Shown here in pieces: positions 8,976 through 16,915 of a stretch of 64,000 nt of DNA. Source of the stretch: Antarctobacter heliothermus (GTDB lineage Bacteria > Pseudomonadota > Alphaproteobacteria > Rhodobacterales > Rhodobacteraceae); NCBI RefSeq assembly GCF_002237555.1, contig NZ_CP022540.1, positions 2,364,501-2,428,500 of the forward strand. Reading direction: 5' to 3'. The notes under the pieces were generated by a model. The model worked only from the letters and a program-made list of their open reading frames with translations, ran no database searches and was not told the origin of the DNA. A program made the translations under genes and the position numbers. The first letter of the stretch is position 1. Each line of letters begins with the position of its first letter.

Positions 8976-9733
8976 TGCCCGAGGACACGCAAACCGCGAC
9001 GCTTTACCGGATGGTCATGCCGGACCACCTGTGCCCCTTTGGGCTGAAATCCAAGGACCTGTTGGAACGGCAGGGCTATACGGTGGATGACCGCCACCTG
9101 ACCACGCGCGAGACAACCGACGCCTTCATGGCGAAACACGCGGTCGAGACCACACCGCAGACCTTCTTTGGCGGTAAGCGGATCGGCGGCTATGACGACC
9201 TGCGCGTGTTCTTCGATCTCGACCCGCCGAAGGAGGATCAGAGCGACACCAGCTATCAGCCGGTCATCGCCATCTTTTCCGTCACGGCGCTGCTGGCGCT
9301 GGGTCTGTCCTGGCATCAAGACGGCACCGTCCTGACGCTGCGCGCGCTGGAATGGTTCATCTCGCTGGCGATGACGATCCTCGCGATCCAGAAATTGCAG
9401 GACGTCGAGAGCTTTTCAACCATGTTCCTGAACTACGACCTGCTCGCGCAGCGATGGGTGCCTTACGGCAAGGCCTATCCTTTTGCCGAGGCGCTGGCGG
9501 GCATCCTGATGACTGCGGGCGCGTTGACGTGGATCTCGGCCCCCGTGGCTCTGTTTATCGGCACAATCGGCGCAGCAAGCGTGTTCAAGGCGGTTTACAT
9601 GGACAAGCGCGAGTTGAAATGCGCCTGTGTTGGCGGATCGTCGAACGTGCCGCTGGGCTTTGTTTCTTTGACAGAAAACCTGATGATGATCGTCATGGGC
9701 CTTTGGATGGGCGGCAAGGCGCTGATCGGCTGA
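8975..9733 (+). CDS. Glutaredoxin-MauE fusion membrane protein
   Basis: A two-part protein. Residues 1-85 are a glutaredoxin-like thioredoxin fold with a CPFG active site (DHLCPFGLKSKDLLERQGY) and the cis-Pro region TTPQTFFGGKRIGGYDDL. Residues 95-252 form four helices of the MauE/DoxX type, ending in a Cys pair (LKCACVGGSSNVPLGFVSLTE), the pattern of MauE proteins that handle disulfides or thiols during periplasmic maturation. The active site has one Cys (CPFG), so it is monothiol. The ATG at 8975 overlaps the preceding stop; AAGGAGG lies 6 bases upstream, and a GTG at 8972 is an alternative. In this context it may keep Cys ligands of copper proteins reduced; that is inference. Confidence 0.82.
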   Translation: MPEDTQTATLYRMVMPDHLCPFGLKSKDLLERQGYTVDDRHLTTRETTDAFMAKHAVETTPQTFFGGKRIGGYDDLRVFFDLDPPKEDQSDTSYQPVIAIFSVTALLALGLSWHQDGTVLTLRALEWFISLAMTILAIQKLQDVESFSTMFLNYDLLAQRWVPYGKAYPFAEALAGILMTAGALTWISAPVALFIGTIGAASVFKAVYMDKRELKCACVGGSSNVPLGFVSLTENLMMIVMGLWMGGKALIG

Positions 9734-9816
9734 CCTGTCAGATCCGTGAGCATGTGGTGCTTGACCCACCCCCGCAATTTATCGCACTCTCTGCCGCAAT
9801 CCAAAGCGGAGAGCCT

Positions 9817-10140
9817 GTGCGCCTGATCCTCGTTCTTGTCCTGACCGGCCTGCTTGCCGTGCTGGCCCTTCCCGGGGCGGCGGTCGCGCATGGCGCGTCC
9901 GACGTGGCGATGTTGGACCACATGCCGGGTTGCGCCGATTGCTCCGAGATCTCCGGTGGCCCGAGCATTGACCATGACTGCCCGCATGTCACGGGCTGCG
10001 GCGCGATGGTGACGGTCAGTCCGGCGATGTGGCCTGCAACGATTGCACCGCAAAGCCAGCCCCACGATCGCGCTGGGGCAAACCTGTTGAATGGCATTCC
10101 CTCCCGGATCGACCTGCCGCCGCCGCGATCTGCCGCCTGA
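9817..10140 (+). CDS. Small exported Cys/His-rich protein of the copper operon
   Basis: About 107 residues starting at a GTG with GGAG upstream. A hydrophobic signal (RLILVLVLTGLLAVLALPGAAVAH) is followed by a stretch dense in metal ligands: MLDHMPGCADCSE, DHDCPHVTGCGAM. The tail is Pro-rich and ends near LPPPR. It looks like the small secreted Cys-rich proteins found in copper clusters (DUF2946-like or CopL-like), although I cannot confirm a family. It lies between the glutaredoxin fusion and the cytochrome c gene. A second protein of the same style opens the opposing operon at 16.6 kb. Binding copper in the periplasm is a reasonable guess. Confidence 0.6.
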   Translation: MRLILVLVLTGLLAVLALPGAAVAHGASDVAMLDHMPGCADCSEISGGPSIDHDCPHVTGCGAMVTVSPAMWPATIAPQSQPHDRAGANLLNGIPSRIDLPPPRSAA

Positions 10141-10221
10141 CCCTTGCCTCATCGGCGGTATCTCCGCCACCAGACAGGATCAGCGCAGCCCGCAGAGGCG
10201 CGCGCGACACAGGACCATATC

Positions 10222-10656
10222 ATGAAGATCAAACTGATCGCTGGGGGCGCTGCCCTCGTCATCGGCGCCGGTGCGTATTACCTGACGCGCGGCGATGCCC
10301 TCGAAGAGGCTGCCAAGGCCAGGACTGCCCAAGGCGCGCCCATCGTCGAAGTGACCCTTCCCGACACGCTCAGCGCCAAGGCCGAGATCGGCAAGCATGC
10401 GTTTGACGCGGTTTGCGCCGACTGCCACGGGCAAAATGCTGCGGGAAAGTTGGGGTTTGGCCCACCGCTGGTGCACAAGATCTACGAACCGAACCACCAC
10501 GGCGACATGGCCTTTTACATGGCGGCGCAGAACGGCGTGCGGGCGCATCACTGGAAATTCGGCGACATGCCTGCGCAGGACGGGCTGACCAAGACCGATG
10601 TCGCCGGGATCGTAACCTATGTGCGCGAGCTTCAGCGCAACAATGGCATCAACTGA
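10222..10656 (+). CDS. Membrane-anchored or exported class I cytochrome c
   Basis: A 144-residue protein with an N-terminal hydrophobic helix (IKLIAGGAALVIGAGAYYL) and a single haem-c motif CADCH at about residue 70. The distal part supplies a Met in FGDMPAQDGL as likely sixth ligand, followed by the C-terminal helix VAGIVTYVRELQR. This is the usual small cytochrome c fold. The start at 10222 places the hydrophobic helix at the N terminus, with AGGA upstream; the frame extends further but without a signal. Its stop lies 10 bp before the multicopper oxidase start, so the two are probably co-translated and may pass electrons between periplasmic copper/haem centres. Confidence 0.87.
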   Translation: MKIKLIAGGAALVIGAGAYYLTRGDALEEAAKARTAQGAPIVEVTLPDTLSAKAEIGKHAFDAVCADCHGQNAAGKLGFGPPLVHKIYEPNHHGDMAFYMAAQNGVRAHHWKFGDMPAQDGLTKTDVAGIVTYVRELQRNNGIN

Positions 10657-10666
10657 GGAGATGCGC

Positions 10667-12046
10667 ATGGAACTCAACCGCAGGGCTTTTTGCGCCGGGA
10701 TGGCCGGGGTCACCGGGCTGGCGCTGGCCCGCCCCGCATTGGCCGCAACTAATAGGCTGACCGCGCGCAAGGCCAGCGTGCAGCTGGCCCCCGAAGGCTA
10801 TCCCGCGACCGAAGTCTGGTCCTATGACGGGACCATTCCCGGCCCGCTGATTCGCGCCCCGCAGGGAGGACGCGTGACCCGGCAGCTGGTCAATGAACTG
10901 GACGAGCCGACGTCGATCCACTGGCACGGCATCCGCATCGACAACGCCATGGACGGTGTCGCGGGCCTGACGCAAGAGCCTGCTGCGCCGGGCGAGACGT
11001 TCGAATATGACTTTGCCGTGCCGGATGCGGGAACCTATTGGTATCACGCGCACAAGAACTCGATGGAGCAGGTCGCGCGCGGCCTGTCCGGCGTGCTGAT
11101 CGTGGGCGAACCGACGCCGCCGGACGTGGACCGCGACGAAGTGCTGATGCTGGACGACTGGCTGCTTGATCCGGATACGGGCCAGTTCGCCGAGCCGTTC
11201 AATCATCCGATGATGATGAGCCACGGCGGCCGCAGCGGGAACCTGATCGGGGTTAACGGGCAATACGCCTATACGATGCAGGCCGAGACGGGCGAACGCC
11301 TACGCCTGCGGCTGATCAACGCTGCAAATGCCCGCATCTTTGGCTTGAAGCTGGAAGGCATGACCGGCTGGACCGTTGCGCTGGACGGGATGCCGTTGGA
11401 TACCCCCGAGGCAGTGACCGGCGAGATCGTCCTGGCCCCCGCCCAACGTACCGACCTGATTGTCGACGTCACCGCGACCGATGGCCTTGCCGCGCTGCTG
11501 ATGTCCCTCGGTGGCGACACGTGGGAAGCGTTGGTCGAGATCACCATCACCGGCGCGCGCGCTGCGCGCGACACCGTCCCGTCTCCGCTGCCCGCCAATC
11601 CGAACACTGCGCTGCCAGACCTGTCGAACGCGCGCAGCTTTGCCATGGTGATGGAGGGCGGCGCAATGGCGGGCATGGACAGTGCCACCTATGAGGGTGA
11701 ACAGCTGGACTTCCGGGCGCTGATCGAAAAAGGCCAATACTGGGCGCTGTCAGGTCAGGCCGGGATGTCCGACACGCCCTTTGCCGCCCTGAAACGCGGC
11801 GAAGTGGCGCGGATCAAGCTGACCAACCGAACGGTCTTTCCACATGCCATGCACTTGCACGGCATGCATTTCCGTGAGGTCCGCGCCGATGGCAGCTTTG
11901 GCCCGATGCGCGACACCATTCTCAGCATCCCAAATGAACCGCTTGAGATCGCTTTCACCGCCGACAACCCCGGAAAATGGCTGTTCCATTGTCACATGCT
12001 GGCCCACGCGGCCTCGGGCATGACCGCATGGATTGACGTCGCATGA
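10667..12046 (+). CDS. Multicopper oxidase, Tat-exported (CueO/CopA-like)
   Basis: Three-domain laccase-type oxidase of 459 residues that oxidises a substrate (often Cu(I)) with O2. The Tat signal is NRRAFCAGMAGVTGLALA. All four copper-ligand blocks are present: IHWHGIRID, YWYHAHKNSME, the type 1/3 block HAMHLHGMHF, and HCHMLAHAASGM with the axial Met. The ATG at 10667 is chosen because AGGAG sits at 10656-10660; an ATG at 10661 is too close. Compared with CueO it lacks a long Met-rich insert. It lies in the copper operon between cytochrome c and cytochrome c' genes and is distinct from the second oxidase at 13.3-14.6 kb. Confidence 0.9.
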   Translation: MELNRRAFCAGMAGVTGLALARPALAATNRLTARKASVQLAPEGYPATEVWSYDGTIPGPLIRAPQGGRVTRQLVNELDEPTSIHWHGIRIDNAMDGVAGLTQEPAAPGETFEYDFAVPDAGTYWYHAHKNSMEQVARGLSGVLIVGEPTPPDVDRDEVLMLDDWLLDPDTGQFAEPFNHPMMMSHGGRSGNLIGVNGQYAYTMQAETGERLRLRLINAANARIFGLKLEGMTGWTVALDGMPLDTPEAVTGEIVLAPAQRTDLIVDVTATDGLAALLMSLGGDTWEALVEITITGARAARDTVPSPLPANPNTALPDLSNARSFAMVMEGGAMAGMDSATYEGEQLDFRALIEKGQYWALSGQAGMSDTPFAALKRGEVARIKLTNRTVFPHAMHLHGMHFREVRADGSFGPMRDTILSIPNEPLEIAFTADNPGKWLFHCHMLAHAASGMTAWIDVA

Positions 12047-12075
12047 CTCTCATCAAATCAAAGGAAATCGGAACA

Positions 12076-12510
12076 ATGAAAAAGACTGCATTCGCTGTGG
12101 CGCTGATTGCGCTCGGAACCGCGGCACTGGCGCATGGCGGCGTCAAGAACAAGGACGTTATGGCCCGTATGGAAGTCATGAAGTCGATCGGCGATCAGAT
12201 GAAGATCATCGGGTCGATGGCCAAAGGTGAAGCCGACTTTGATGCAGGCGTCGCCAATGCCGCCCTGACCGAGATCGCGGCACAGTCTGCGCAAATCCAG
12301 TCGCTGTTCGAAAGCCGCGCCGACGATCCGAAATCCGAGGCTCTGCCCGCGATCTGGAAGGATTGGACGGATTTCGCGCACCTCGCCTCGACAGCCGAAA
12401 TCACCGCCGAGGGAATGATCGGGACGATTTCTGCCGAAGCCGATCTTGGCCCGGCTCTGGGCACGTTGGGCGGGACTTGCAAGGCCTGTCATTCCAAGTA
12501 CCGCAAGTGA
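12076..12510 (+). CDS. Cytochrome c' / c556-like periplasmic protein
   Basis: A 144-residue protein with signal peptide (MKKTAFAVALIALGTAALAHG). It has the four-helix cytochrome c' pattern: the early Met/Arg helix (VMARMEVMKSIGDQMK) and the haem motif at the very C terminus, CKACHSKYRK. The start at 12076 follows AAGGAAAT and begins the signal peptide. It ends the rightward operon. Cytochromes c' bind NO or other small gases or act in electron transfer; a role beside two multicopper oxidases is not established. Downstream the opposing operon converges, and I see no strong terminator between them. Confidence 0.86.
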   Translation: MKKTAFAVALIALGTAALAHGGVKNKDVMARMEVMKSIGDQMKIIGSMAKGEADFDAGVANAALTEIAAQSAQIQSLFESRADDPKSEALPAIWKDWTDFAHLASTAEITAEGMIGTISAEADLGPALGTLGGTCKACHSKYRK

Positions 12511-12554
12511 TGCTGCCGCGCCCCGTCTACTGCGGGGCGCGCACCTGCAAGCGA

Positions 12555-12851
12555 TCAGCCTGCCAGCAGCGTCTTGCGCGCAGAGCAATCCTCGGGGTCA
12601 ATCTCGCCTCGGGCAAGGCGCATGTCCAGTGCAGCGATGGCAGCACCTGGTCGCTGCGTCGGATTGGCATCGGTGCGCCGGACGAACCAGATCACCCCGG
12701 CCACGACAATGCCCAGCACGATCAGCCAAAGGGGCAGGGCGAACATCATCATCCCGAAACCGTACCCATCCATTATATAGCCACGACCGTCGTCCCGGTC
12801 GGCCAGCGCAGGGTCAGCGGCCAAAACCATCGGAAATACAAGGCGTTTCAT
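12555..12851 (-). CDS. Small SHOCT-domain membrane protein
   Basis: About 98 residues: a short N-terminal signal-like segment (MKRLVFPMVLAADPALA), an aromatic/Gly/Met-rich stretch (GYIMDGYGFGMMMF), one strong transmembrane helix (LWLIVLGIVVAGVIWFV) and a C-terminal SHOCT motif (LDMRLARGEIDPEDCSARK). SHOCT modules follow helices in many small membrane proteins and are thought to aid oligomerisation. It is the last gene of the leftward copper operon. The start at 12851 is chosen to expose the signal; no clear Shine-Dalgarno is seen, so the start is uncertain. Confidence 0.7.
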   Translation of the reverse strand: MKRLVFPMVLAADPALADRDDGRGYIMDGYGFGMMMFALPLWLIVLGIVVAGVIWFVRRTDANPTQRPGAAIAALDMRLARGEIDPEDCSARKTLLAG

Positions 12852-12963
12852 CGGGATCGCCTGTCGGTTTACATAGGTCTTATCCTGCACCGGGCGCAAC
12901 TGCGCAGCCTTGCTCCTGAGCAAGGAAACGGCCCCGAAGGGCCACCCCGGCACCACATCGCAA

Positions 12964-13248
12964 TCACTCTGCCATGATCTCGGTCACGGCCAACTTACCG
13001 TTCACGCGATCCGCAACAAAGGCTACCTTTGCGCCCTCGGCCAGCCCGTCCATCATGCCGTCCGCATAACCGAAGACCATCTTCATGGCGGGCATGTCGA
13101 GGTTCTCCAGTGGGCCGTGGTCGATGGTGACCTTCTTCCACTTTGTGTCGATCTTGGTGATGGTGCCGTGGCTTTGTGGCATGGCCTCCTGTGCCAGTGC
13201 GGCAGTGGCGGTCATCAGGCCAAGGGTCAGTGCATAGATGAGTTTCAT
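12964..13248 (-). CDS. CusF-like periplasmic copper-binding protein
   Basis: A 94-residue exported protein: signal peptide to ALAQE, then a small OB-fold domain with the CusF pattern. The copper site of CusF uses one His, two Met and a Trp; here DTKWKKVTIDHGPL and NLDMPAMKMVF supply all of these (Trp, His and the MPAMKM block). It would carry Cu(I) or Ag(I) in the periplasm and hand it to an export system. It sits just downstream of the second multicopper oxidase in the leftward operon. The RBS lies in GGAAAACGCC before the ATG. I am confident of the family; partner specificity is unknown. Confidence 0.88.
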   Translation of the reverse strand: MKLIYALTLGLMTATAALAQEAMPQSHGTITKIDTKWKKVTIDHGPLENLDMPAMKMVFGYADGMMDGLAEGAKVAFVADRVNGKLAVTEIMAE

Positions 13249-13269
13249 GGCGCGTTTTCCTTTGTTGCG

Positions 13270-14625
13270 TCAGTGATCGTGTTTGAGGTGGGATTTCGGA
13301 GTGACCTGCGTGGCAGGCCCGTTGGCGCGGGCAAATTCGGGCATGTCGCCTGTCCACTCATACGCCTGCGTGCCGGGCGGATTCACATACCAACCGGGGT
13401 CGGAATAATCGTCGGGGGCAATGCCCTCGCGCACCTTGACCACGCTGAACATGCCGCCCATTTCCAGCGGGCCATACGGCCCCCAGCCCGTCATCATCGG
13501 GATGGTGTTGTCGGGCAGTTCCATTGACATCTCACCCATGTCGGCCATGCCGGCAGTGCCCATTGGCATGTAGCCCGGTTGCTGGCGGCGGATCATCTGG
13601 GTCACGCGGCGCTTGTCCGTGCCGATGAAGGTCGGCAGGTCATGGCCCATGGCGTTCATCGTGTGGTGCGACTTGTGGCAATGGATTGCCCAGTCGCCTT
13701 CATGGATGGCGTCGAATTCATAGGCACGCATGGCACCGACGGGAATGTCGATGCTGACCTCGGGCCAGCGGGCGCTTTTGGGCACCCAGCCGCCATCGGT
13801 GCAGGTGACCTCGAAATCATATCCATGCATGTGGATCGGATGGTTAGTCATCGTCAGGTTGCCACAGCGCACCCGCACCCGGTCGCCCTTGTTGACAACA
13901 AGTGGGTCGATATCCGGGAAGATCCGGCTGTTCCACGTCCACATGTTGAAGTTGGTCATCTCGGCGACGCGCGGGATATAAGTGCCCGGGTCGATGTCAT
14001 AGGCCGCCAGCAAGAAGGCAAAGTCGCGATCTACAGGCATGAAGGCCGGGTCGCGCGGATGCACGATAAACAGACCCATCATGCCCATCGCCATCTGCAC
14101 CATCTCGTCGGCATGGGGGTGGTACATGAAGGTGCCAGACTTCGTCAGGTCGAACTCGTAGACAAAGGTCTTTCCGGGCGCGATCGCGGGATGGCTGAGC
14201 CCGCCGACGCCGTCCATCCCCGAGGGCAGGATCAGCCCGTGCCAATGCACGCTCGTGTGTTCGGGCAGACGGTTGGTGACGTAGATGCGCACGCGCTCGC
14301 CCTCGACCGCCTCGATGGTTGGGCCGGTGGACTGGCCGTTATAGCCCCACAGCCGCGCCATCATGCCATCAGCCATGATGCGTTCCACCGGCTCAGCGAC
14401 AAGGTGAAATTCTTTGACGCCCGCGTTCATCCGCCACGGCAGCGACCAGCCGTTCAGCGTGACGACAGGATTATACTCGAGCCCCGCCATGGGGCGGTCA
14501 GGCACCTGCGTATAGGGGCTGTCGGTAAAGGCGGCCTCGGGCAGGTCACGGAAACGGGTTTCGGCGGCGGCGGCAGAGGCCAAAACGGCCCCCGCGCCCC
14601 CGGTCAGCAATTGACGGCGGTTCAT
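13270..14625 (-). CDS. Multicopper oxidase, copper-resistance type
   Basis: A 451-residue Tat-exported oxidase (signal NRRQLLTGGAGAVLASAAAA). Copper-ligand blocks are complete: SVHWHGLILPSGMDG, FMYHPHADEMVQMAMG, NHPIHMHGYDFEV and AIHCHKSHHTMNAMGHD. The last block and a Met-rich C-terminal tract (MPMGTAGMADMGEMSM) resemble PcoA/CopA-like oxidases more than CueO. Its start overlaps the stop of the TolC-like gene by 4 bp, so the two are translationally coupled, and the CusF-like gene follows 22 bp after. It is only distantly similar to the oxidase at 10.7-12.0 kb, so the island carries two different types. Likely role: oxidation and sequestration of Cu(I) in the periplasm. Confidence 0.9.
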   Translation of the reverse strand: MNRRQLLTGGAGAVLASAAAAETRFRDLPEAAFTDSPYTQVPDRPMAGLEYNPVVTLNGWSLPWRMNAGVKEFHLVAEPVERIMADGMMARLWGYNGQSTGPTIEAVEGERVRIYVTNRLPEHTSVHWHGLILPSGMDGVGGLSHPAIAPGKTFVYEFDLTKSGTFMYHPHADEMVQMAMGMMGLFIVHPRDPAFMPVDRDFAFLLAAYDIDPGTYIPRVAEMTNFNMWTWNSRIFPDIDPLVVNKGDRVRVRCGNLTMTNHPIHMHGYDFEVTCTDGGWVPKSARWPEVSIDIPVGAMRAYEFDAIHEGDWAIHCHKSHHTMNAMGHDLPTFIGTDKRRVTQMIRRQQPGYMPMGTAGMADMGEMSMELPDNTIPMMTGWGPYGPLEMGGMFSVVKVREGIAPDDYSDPGWYVNPPGTQAYEWTGDMPEFARANGPATQVTPKSHLKHDH

Positions 14626-16019
14626 TCGGCTCCTCCCGGGATCGGTCCCCAGATGACGGTTTTCAGATCGGATTCTGCGCGCCAGTAGGCTGCTTTGGCT
14701 TTTGCAGTCTCCAGTTCTGCCTCCAGCCCGTCGCGGGCGTCCTCGATCAGCTCGAAGGTCGACGTCAGCATCCCGTTGTAGGATTTCAGCGCCTCGCGGT
14801 CGATTTCGCGGCGCAACGGCAGCACCTCGTCGCGCCAGTGGCGGGCGATGTTGTAGGTGCCGGTGACGGCGGCATGGGCCGAGCGCGCCTCGGATCTGGC
14901 GTTGACCGCCCGCTGGGCTAGTGTATGGGCCGCGCGGCTGTATTCCAAAGCGCCTCGTCGCGAGGTCAGCGGCCCGGCATCGTACAGCGGGATTTCAAAC
15001 CCCACCGCCAATACAGGCGAGGCTTCGGTTTCGCGGGCATCGCTCCGTTCGATTTCGACCCCGACGCTGAGATCTGCCGAGGACAGGCGCCGCGTCTGCG
15101 TGTCCAGACGATACTGCTGCGCGATGGCCTCAAGCTCAAGCTTGGCGATGGCCAGGTCGGTGCGGTGTTCAAGGGCCAACCGTTCCGCGTTGCTAGGCGC
15201 GGGCCTGCGACCGGGCAGCGAGGGCAGGCTGTCAGGCACATAGTAGTCGGTTCCGGTGCCATACAGCCCCATCAGCCGGGTCAGCTTTTCCTTGGCCAGC
15301 TGCGCTGCAAGCCGCGCCTCTGTGCGCTCAGCCGCCAGTTCGGCGGTAAATACATGCTCGCGCGCCTGGTCGGCCCGATTCATCGCCCCGGTGCGCCCCA
15401 GTTCGGCGGCCAACTCCGACGCAGCCTCGGCTGTGCCTTGCGCCCGCCCGATCATCGACGAGACCTCAAAGGCGGCGACAGCGTCGATCCAGGCGCGGCG
15501 CGTCTCGGCGGCCAGCGCGACGGTATCGGCCAAGGCCATCATCTGCGCTTGCCGAAAGCGCGTCTCGGCCAATTTGGTGCGTGGTTTCTGCGTGGCCAGA
15601 TCAAGGATCGCCCCGGTCACCACCGCTTCGAGCGATCGGGCCAGCCCGGCCTCGCCAATGCCGCTGATCCCGATCTCCAGCCTTGGGCGCGGGCCAAGCG
15701 CAACGTCCCAAAGGTCCGTGGCGGACAGGCCCAACTCGGCATAGGCCGCCTGAATCCTGCGATTGTTCATAAGCGCGACCTGAACGGCGGTCTCGGGGCC
15801 AACGGTCTTGCCCGCAACCAGCGCCCTGACGCGGGCCTCGTTCGCGGCAACCTCGGCCGAGGTCTGCGCCCACGCGGCGCTGGCCCCGGTCGACCGTTTT
15901 GCACCGTCCTCGACAAAGCCAAACCCTGCGCGCGGGTCAGATGCCCTGTCCACCACCGTCTGATCGGTACATGCGGCCAACAGAACCAGCGAGGCCAAGC
16001 CCAACAAACGCGCGCTCAT
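14622..16019 (-). CDS. TolC-family outer-membrane channel lipoprotein
   Basis: A 465-residue outer-membrane efflux protein with a lipobox (LVLLAACTDQ) at residue 16. The rest is the TolC/CusC pattern: two repeats of long Ala/Glu/Arg-rich helices (residues 60-260 and 270-450), with ALMNNRRIQAAYAELGLS early and the second repeat beginning around ALEHRTDLAIAKLEL. It would form the outer-membrane exit of a tripartite pump. No RND or adaptor gene is adjacent; the RND pair at 2.5-6.8 kb lacks a channel and could use it, but that is only proximity. It overlaps the small lipoprotein gene upstream (4 bp) and the oxidase gene downstream (4 bp). Confidence 0.88.
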   Translation of the reverse strand: MSARLLGLASLVLLAACTDQTVVDRASDPRAGFGFVEDGAKRSTGASAAWAQTSAEVAANEARVRALVAGKTVGPETAVQVALMNNRRIQAAYAELGLSATDLWDVALGPRPRLEIGISGIGEAGLARSLEAVVTGAILDLATQKPRTKLAETRFRQAQMMALADTVALAAETRRAWIDAVAAFEVSSMIGRAQGTAEAASELAAELGRTGAMNRADQAREHVFTAELAAERTEARLAAQLAKEKLTRLMGLYGTGTDYYVPDSLPSLPGRRPAPSNAERLALEHRTDLAIAKLELEAIAQQYRLDTQTRRLSSADLSVGVEIERSDARETEASPVLAVGFEIPLYDAGPLTSRRGALEYSRAAHTLAQRAVNARSEARSAHAAVTGTYNIARHWRDEVLPLRREIDREALKSYNGMLTSTFELIEDARDGLEAELETAKAKAAYWRAESDLKTVIWGPIPGGAE

Positions 16020-16234
16020 GTGCCACTTCCGGGCGCCTGAGCGTCGTTTAGTTGCCGCCAGTCGAGCGGCTCGGAAATGGCATGTGCCTTGTATGCGACA
16101 CTCGGACCCGGCGGCAAAGGCGCCACCAATTTGGGATCGGCGGCACGGACAAGCGCACCACCGTCAGGTAGCACCAGCGGCTTTGCACAGCCTGCAAGCG
16201 CAAGCGGCACGAGGGCCGCGAAACGATATTTCAT
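16016..16234 (-). CDS. Small lipoprotein of the copper operon, function unknown
   Basis: Seventy-two residues with a clear lipobox (LVPLALAGCAKP) near residue 16. The mature part is short, Pro/Ala-rich and contains a motif AYKAHAISEPLDWRQLND. I do not recognise a family by domain. The ATG is preceded by GGAGTC. Its stop overlaps the TolC-like lipoprotein start, and both are outer-membrane lipoproteins, so a stabilising role for the channel is conceivable but unproven. It lies 59 bp after the Cys-rich gene that starts the operon. Confidence 0.7.
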   Translation of the reverse strand: MKYRFAALVPLALAGCAKPLVLPDGGALVRAADPKLVAPLPPGPSVAYKAHAISEPLDWRQLNDAQAPGSGT

Positions 16235-16293
16235 GGAAAGACTCCGGAGGGATCAATGGCAACGGCGCAAAATGCGCCCGCGATGCACGATGA

Positions 16294-16656
16294 TCAGACC
16301 CGTGGAGGACGCTTCAGCCCAAATGGCCCCGACTGTTTGCGCGGAGATGTGCTGTCCCAATCGCGCGGCAGAGATGTTTCGCGAAACGCGGTCGGCCGCT
16401 CGCCGATCTGAAAAAGGAAGTCGACAGAGCAGACCTTGTCACAGCAAGTGTTCTGATCGATGAACGTGCTGATATGCGCGGACTTGCCGTAATTGGCATG
16501 CATCATGTGGCCCGCTTGCGTATGCGCCTGATGTGCGCCGACTTCGGTGATACCACATCCCGTTTGCCCGAACGCGGCTTGGGCTACGACCGGAGAGATC
16601 GTAACCGAAAGACCCGCCAAAACGACAAGCATGGTAAGAATGAACCGTTTCACCAT
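16294..16656 (-). CDS. Small exported Cys/His-rich protein heading the leftward copper operon
   Basis: About 120 residues: signal peptide (VKRFILTMLVVLAGLSVTISPVVA), then a His/Met stretch (HQAHTQAGHMMHANYG), a Cys cluster (NTCCDKVCS) and a basic Pro-rich tail ending RPPRV. The layout (signal, His/Met/Cys motif, Pro-Arg tail) echoes the protein at 9817-10140, so both may be metal-binding factors of one loose family. I cannot name the family; DUF2946-like is a guess. The start at 16656 begins the signal peptide; the longer frame to 16692 lacks one. A perfect inverted repeat about 100 bp upstream may control this operon. Confidence 0.6.
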   Translation of the reverse strand: MVKRFILTMLVVLAGLSVTISPVVAQAAFGQTGCGITEVGAHQAHTQAGHMMHANYGKSAHISTFIDQNTCCDKVCSVDFLFQIGERPTAFRETSLPRDWDSTSPRKQSGPFGLKRPPRV

Positions 16657-16751
16657 GCCGAAATCGATGACCGAAGCCGTGAAGCAGGGCAACTCACGAA
16701 AGCGTCATCTGGTTGGCAGAATAGGTCTTTTCGAGTCACGCCCAGACCACT

Positions 16752-16773
16752 GTTGCAAGGACGTGCTTGCAAC
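16752..16773 (-). promoter_or_regulatory. Inverted repeat upstream of the leftward copper operon
   Basis: GTTGCAAG-6-CTTGCAAC is a perfect 8-bp inverted repeat, 96 bp before the first gene of the operon, in an otherwise gene-free 260-bp stretch between that gene and the Lrp-type regulator. Dyads of this size with a 6-8 bp spacer are typical of MerR-family metal sensors. Which regulator binds is unknown. The rest of the gap (16657-16915) shows no other structure I can support. Confidence 0.4.
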
Positions 16774-16915
16774 TGACCATAACAGTAGAGGCACAATAGC
16801 AAATAACTGCGTGACTTGTTCCGCATTGGACCTGTCGCGCTTTCGTGCCGCCCCAAAAGCTCGTTAGGGGGCACAAGACGCTGTGCTGGAGGTCGGGAGC
16901 GGGAATTCACGCTGG

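Noticed and set aside
9352..10140. Open frame of 262 codons across the glutaredoxin fusion and the next gene
   Set aside because: Only its last 107 codons, from GTG 9817, have a signal peptide, RBS and gene-like composition; the rest is a shadow of the glutaredoxin-MauE gene.
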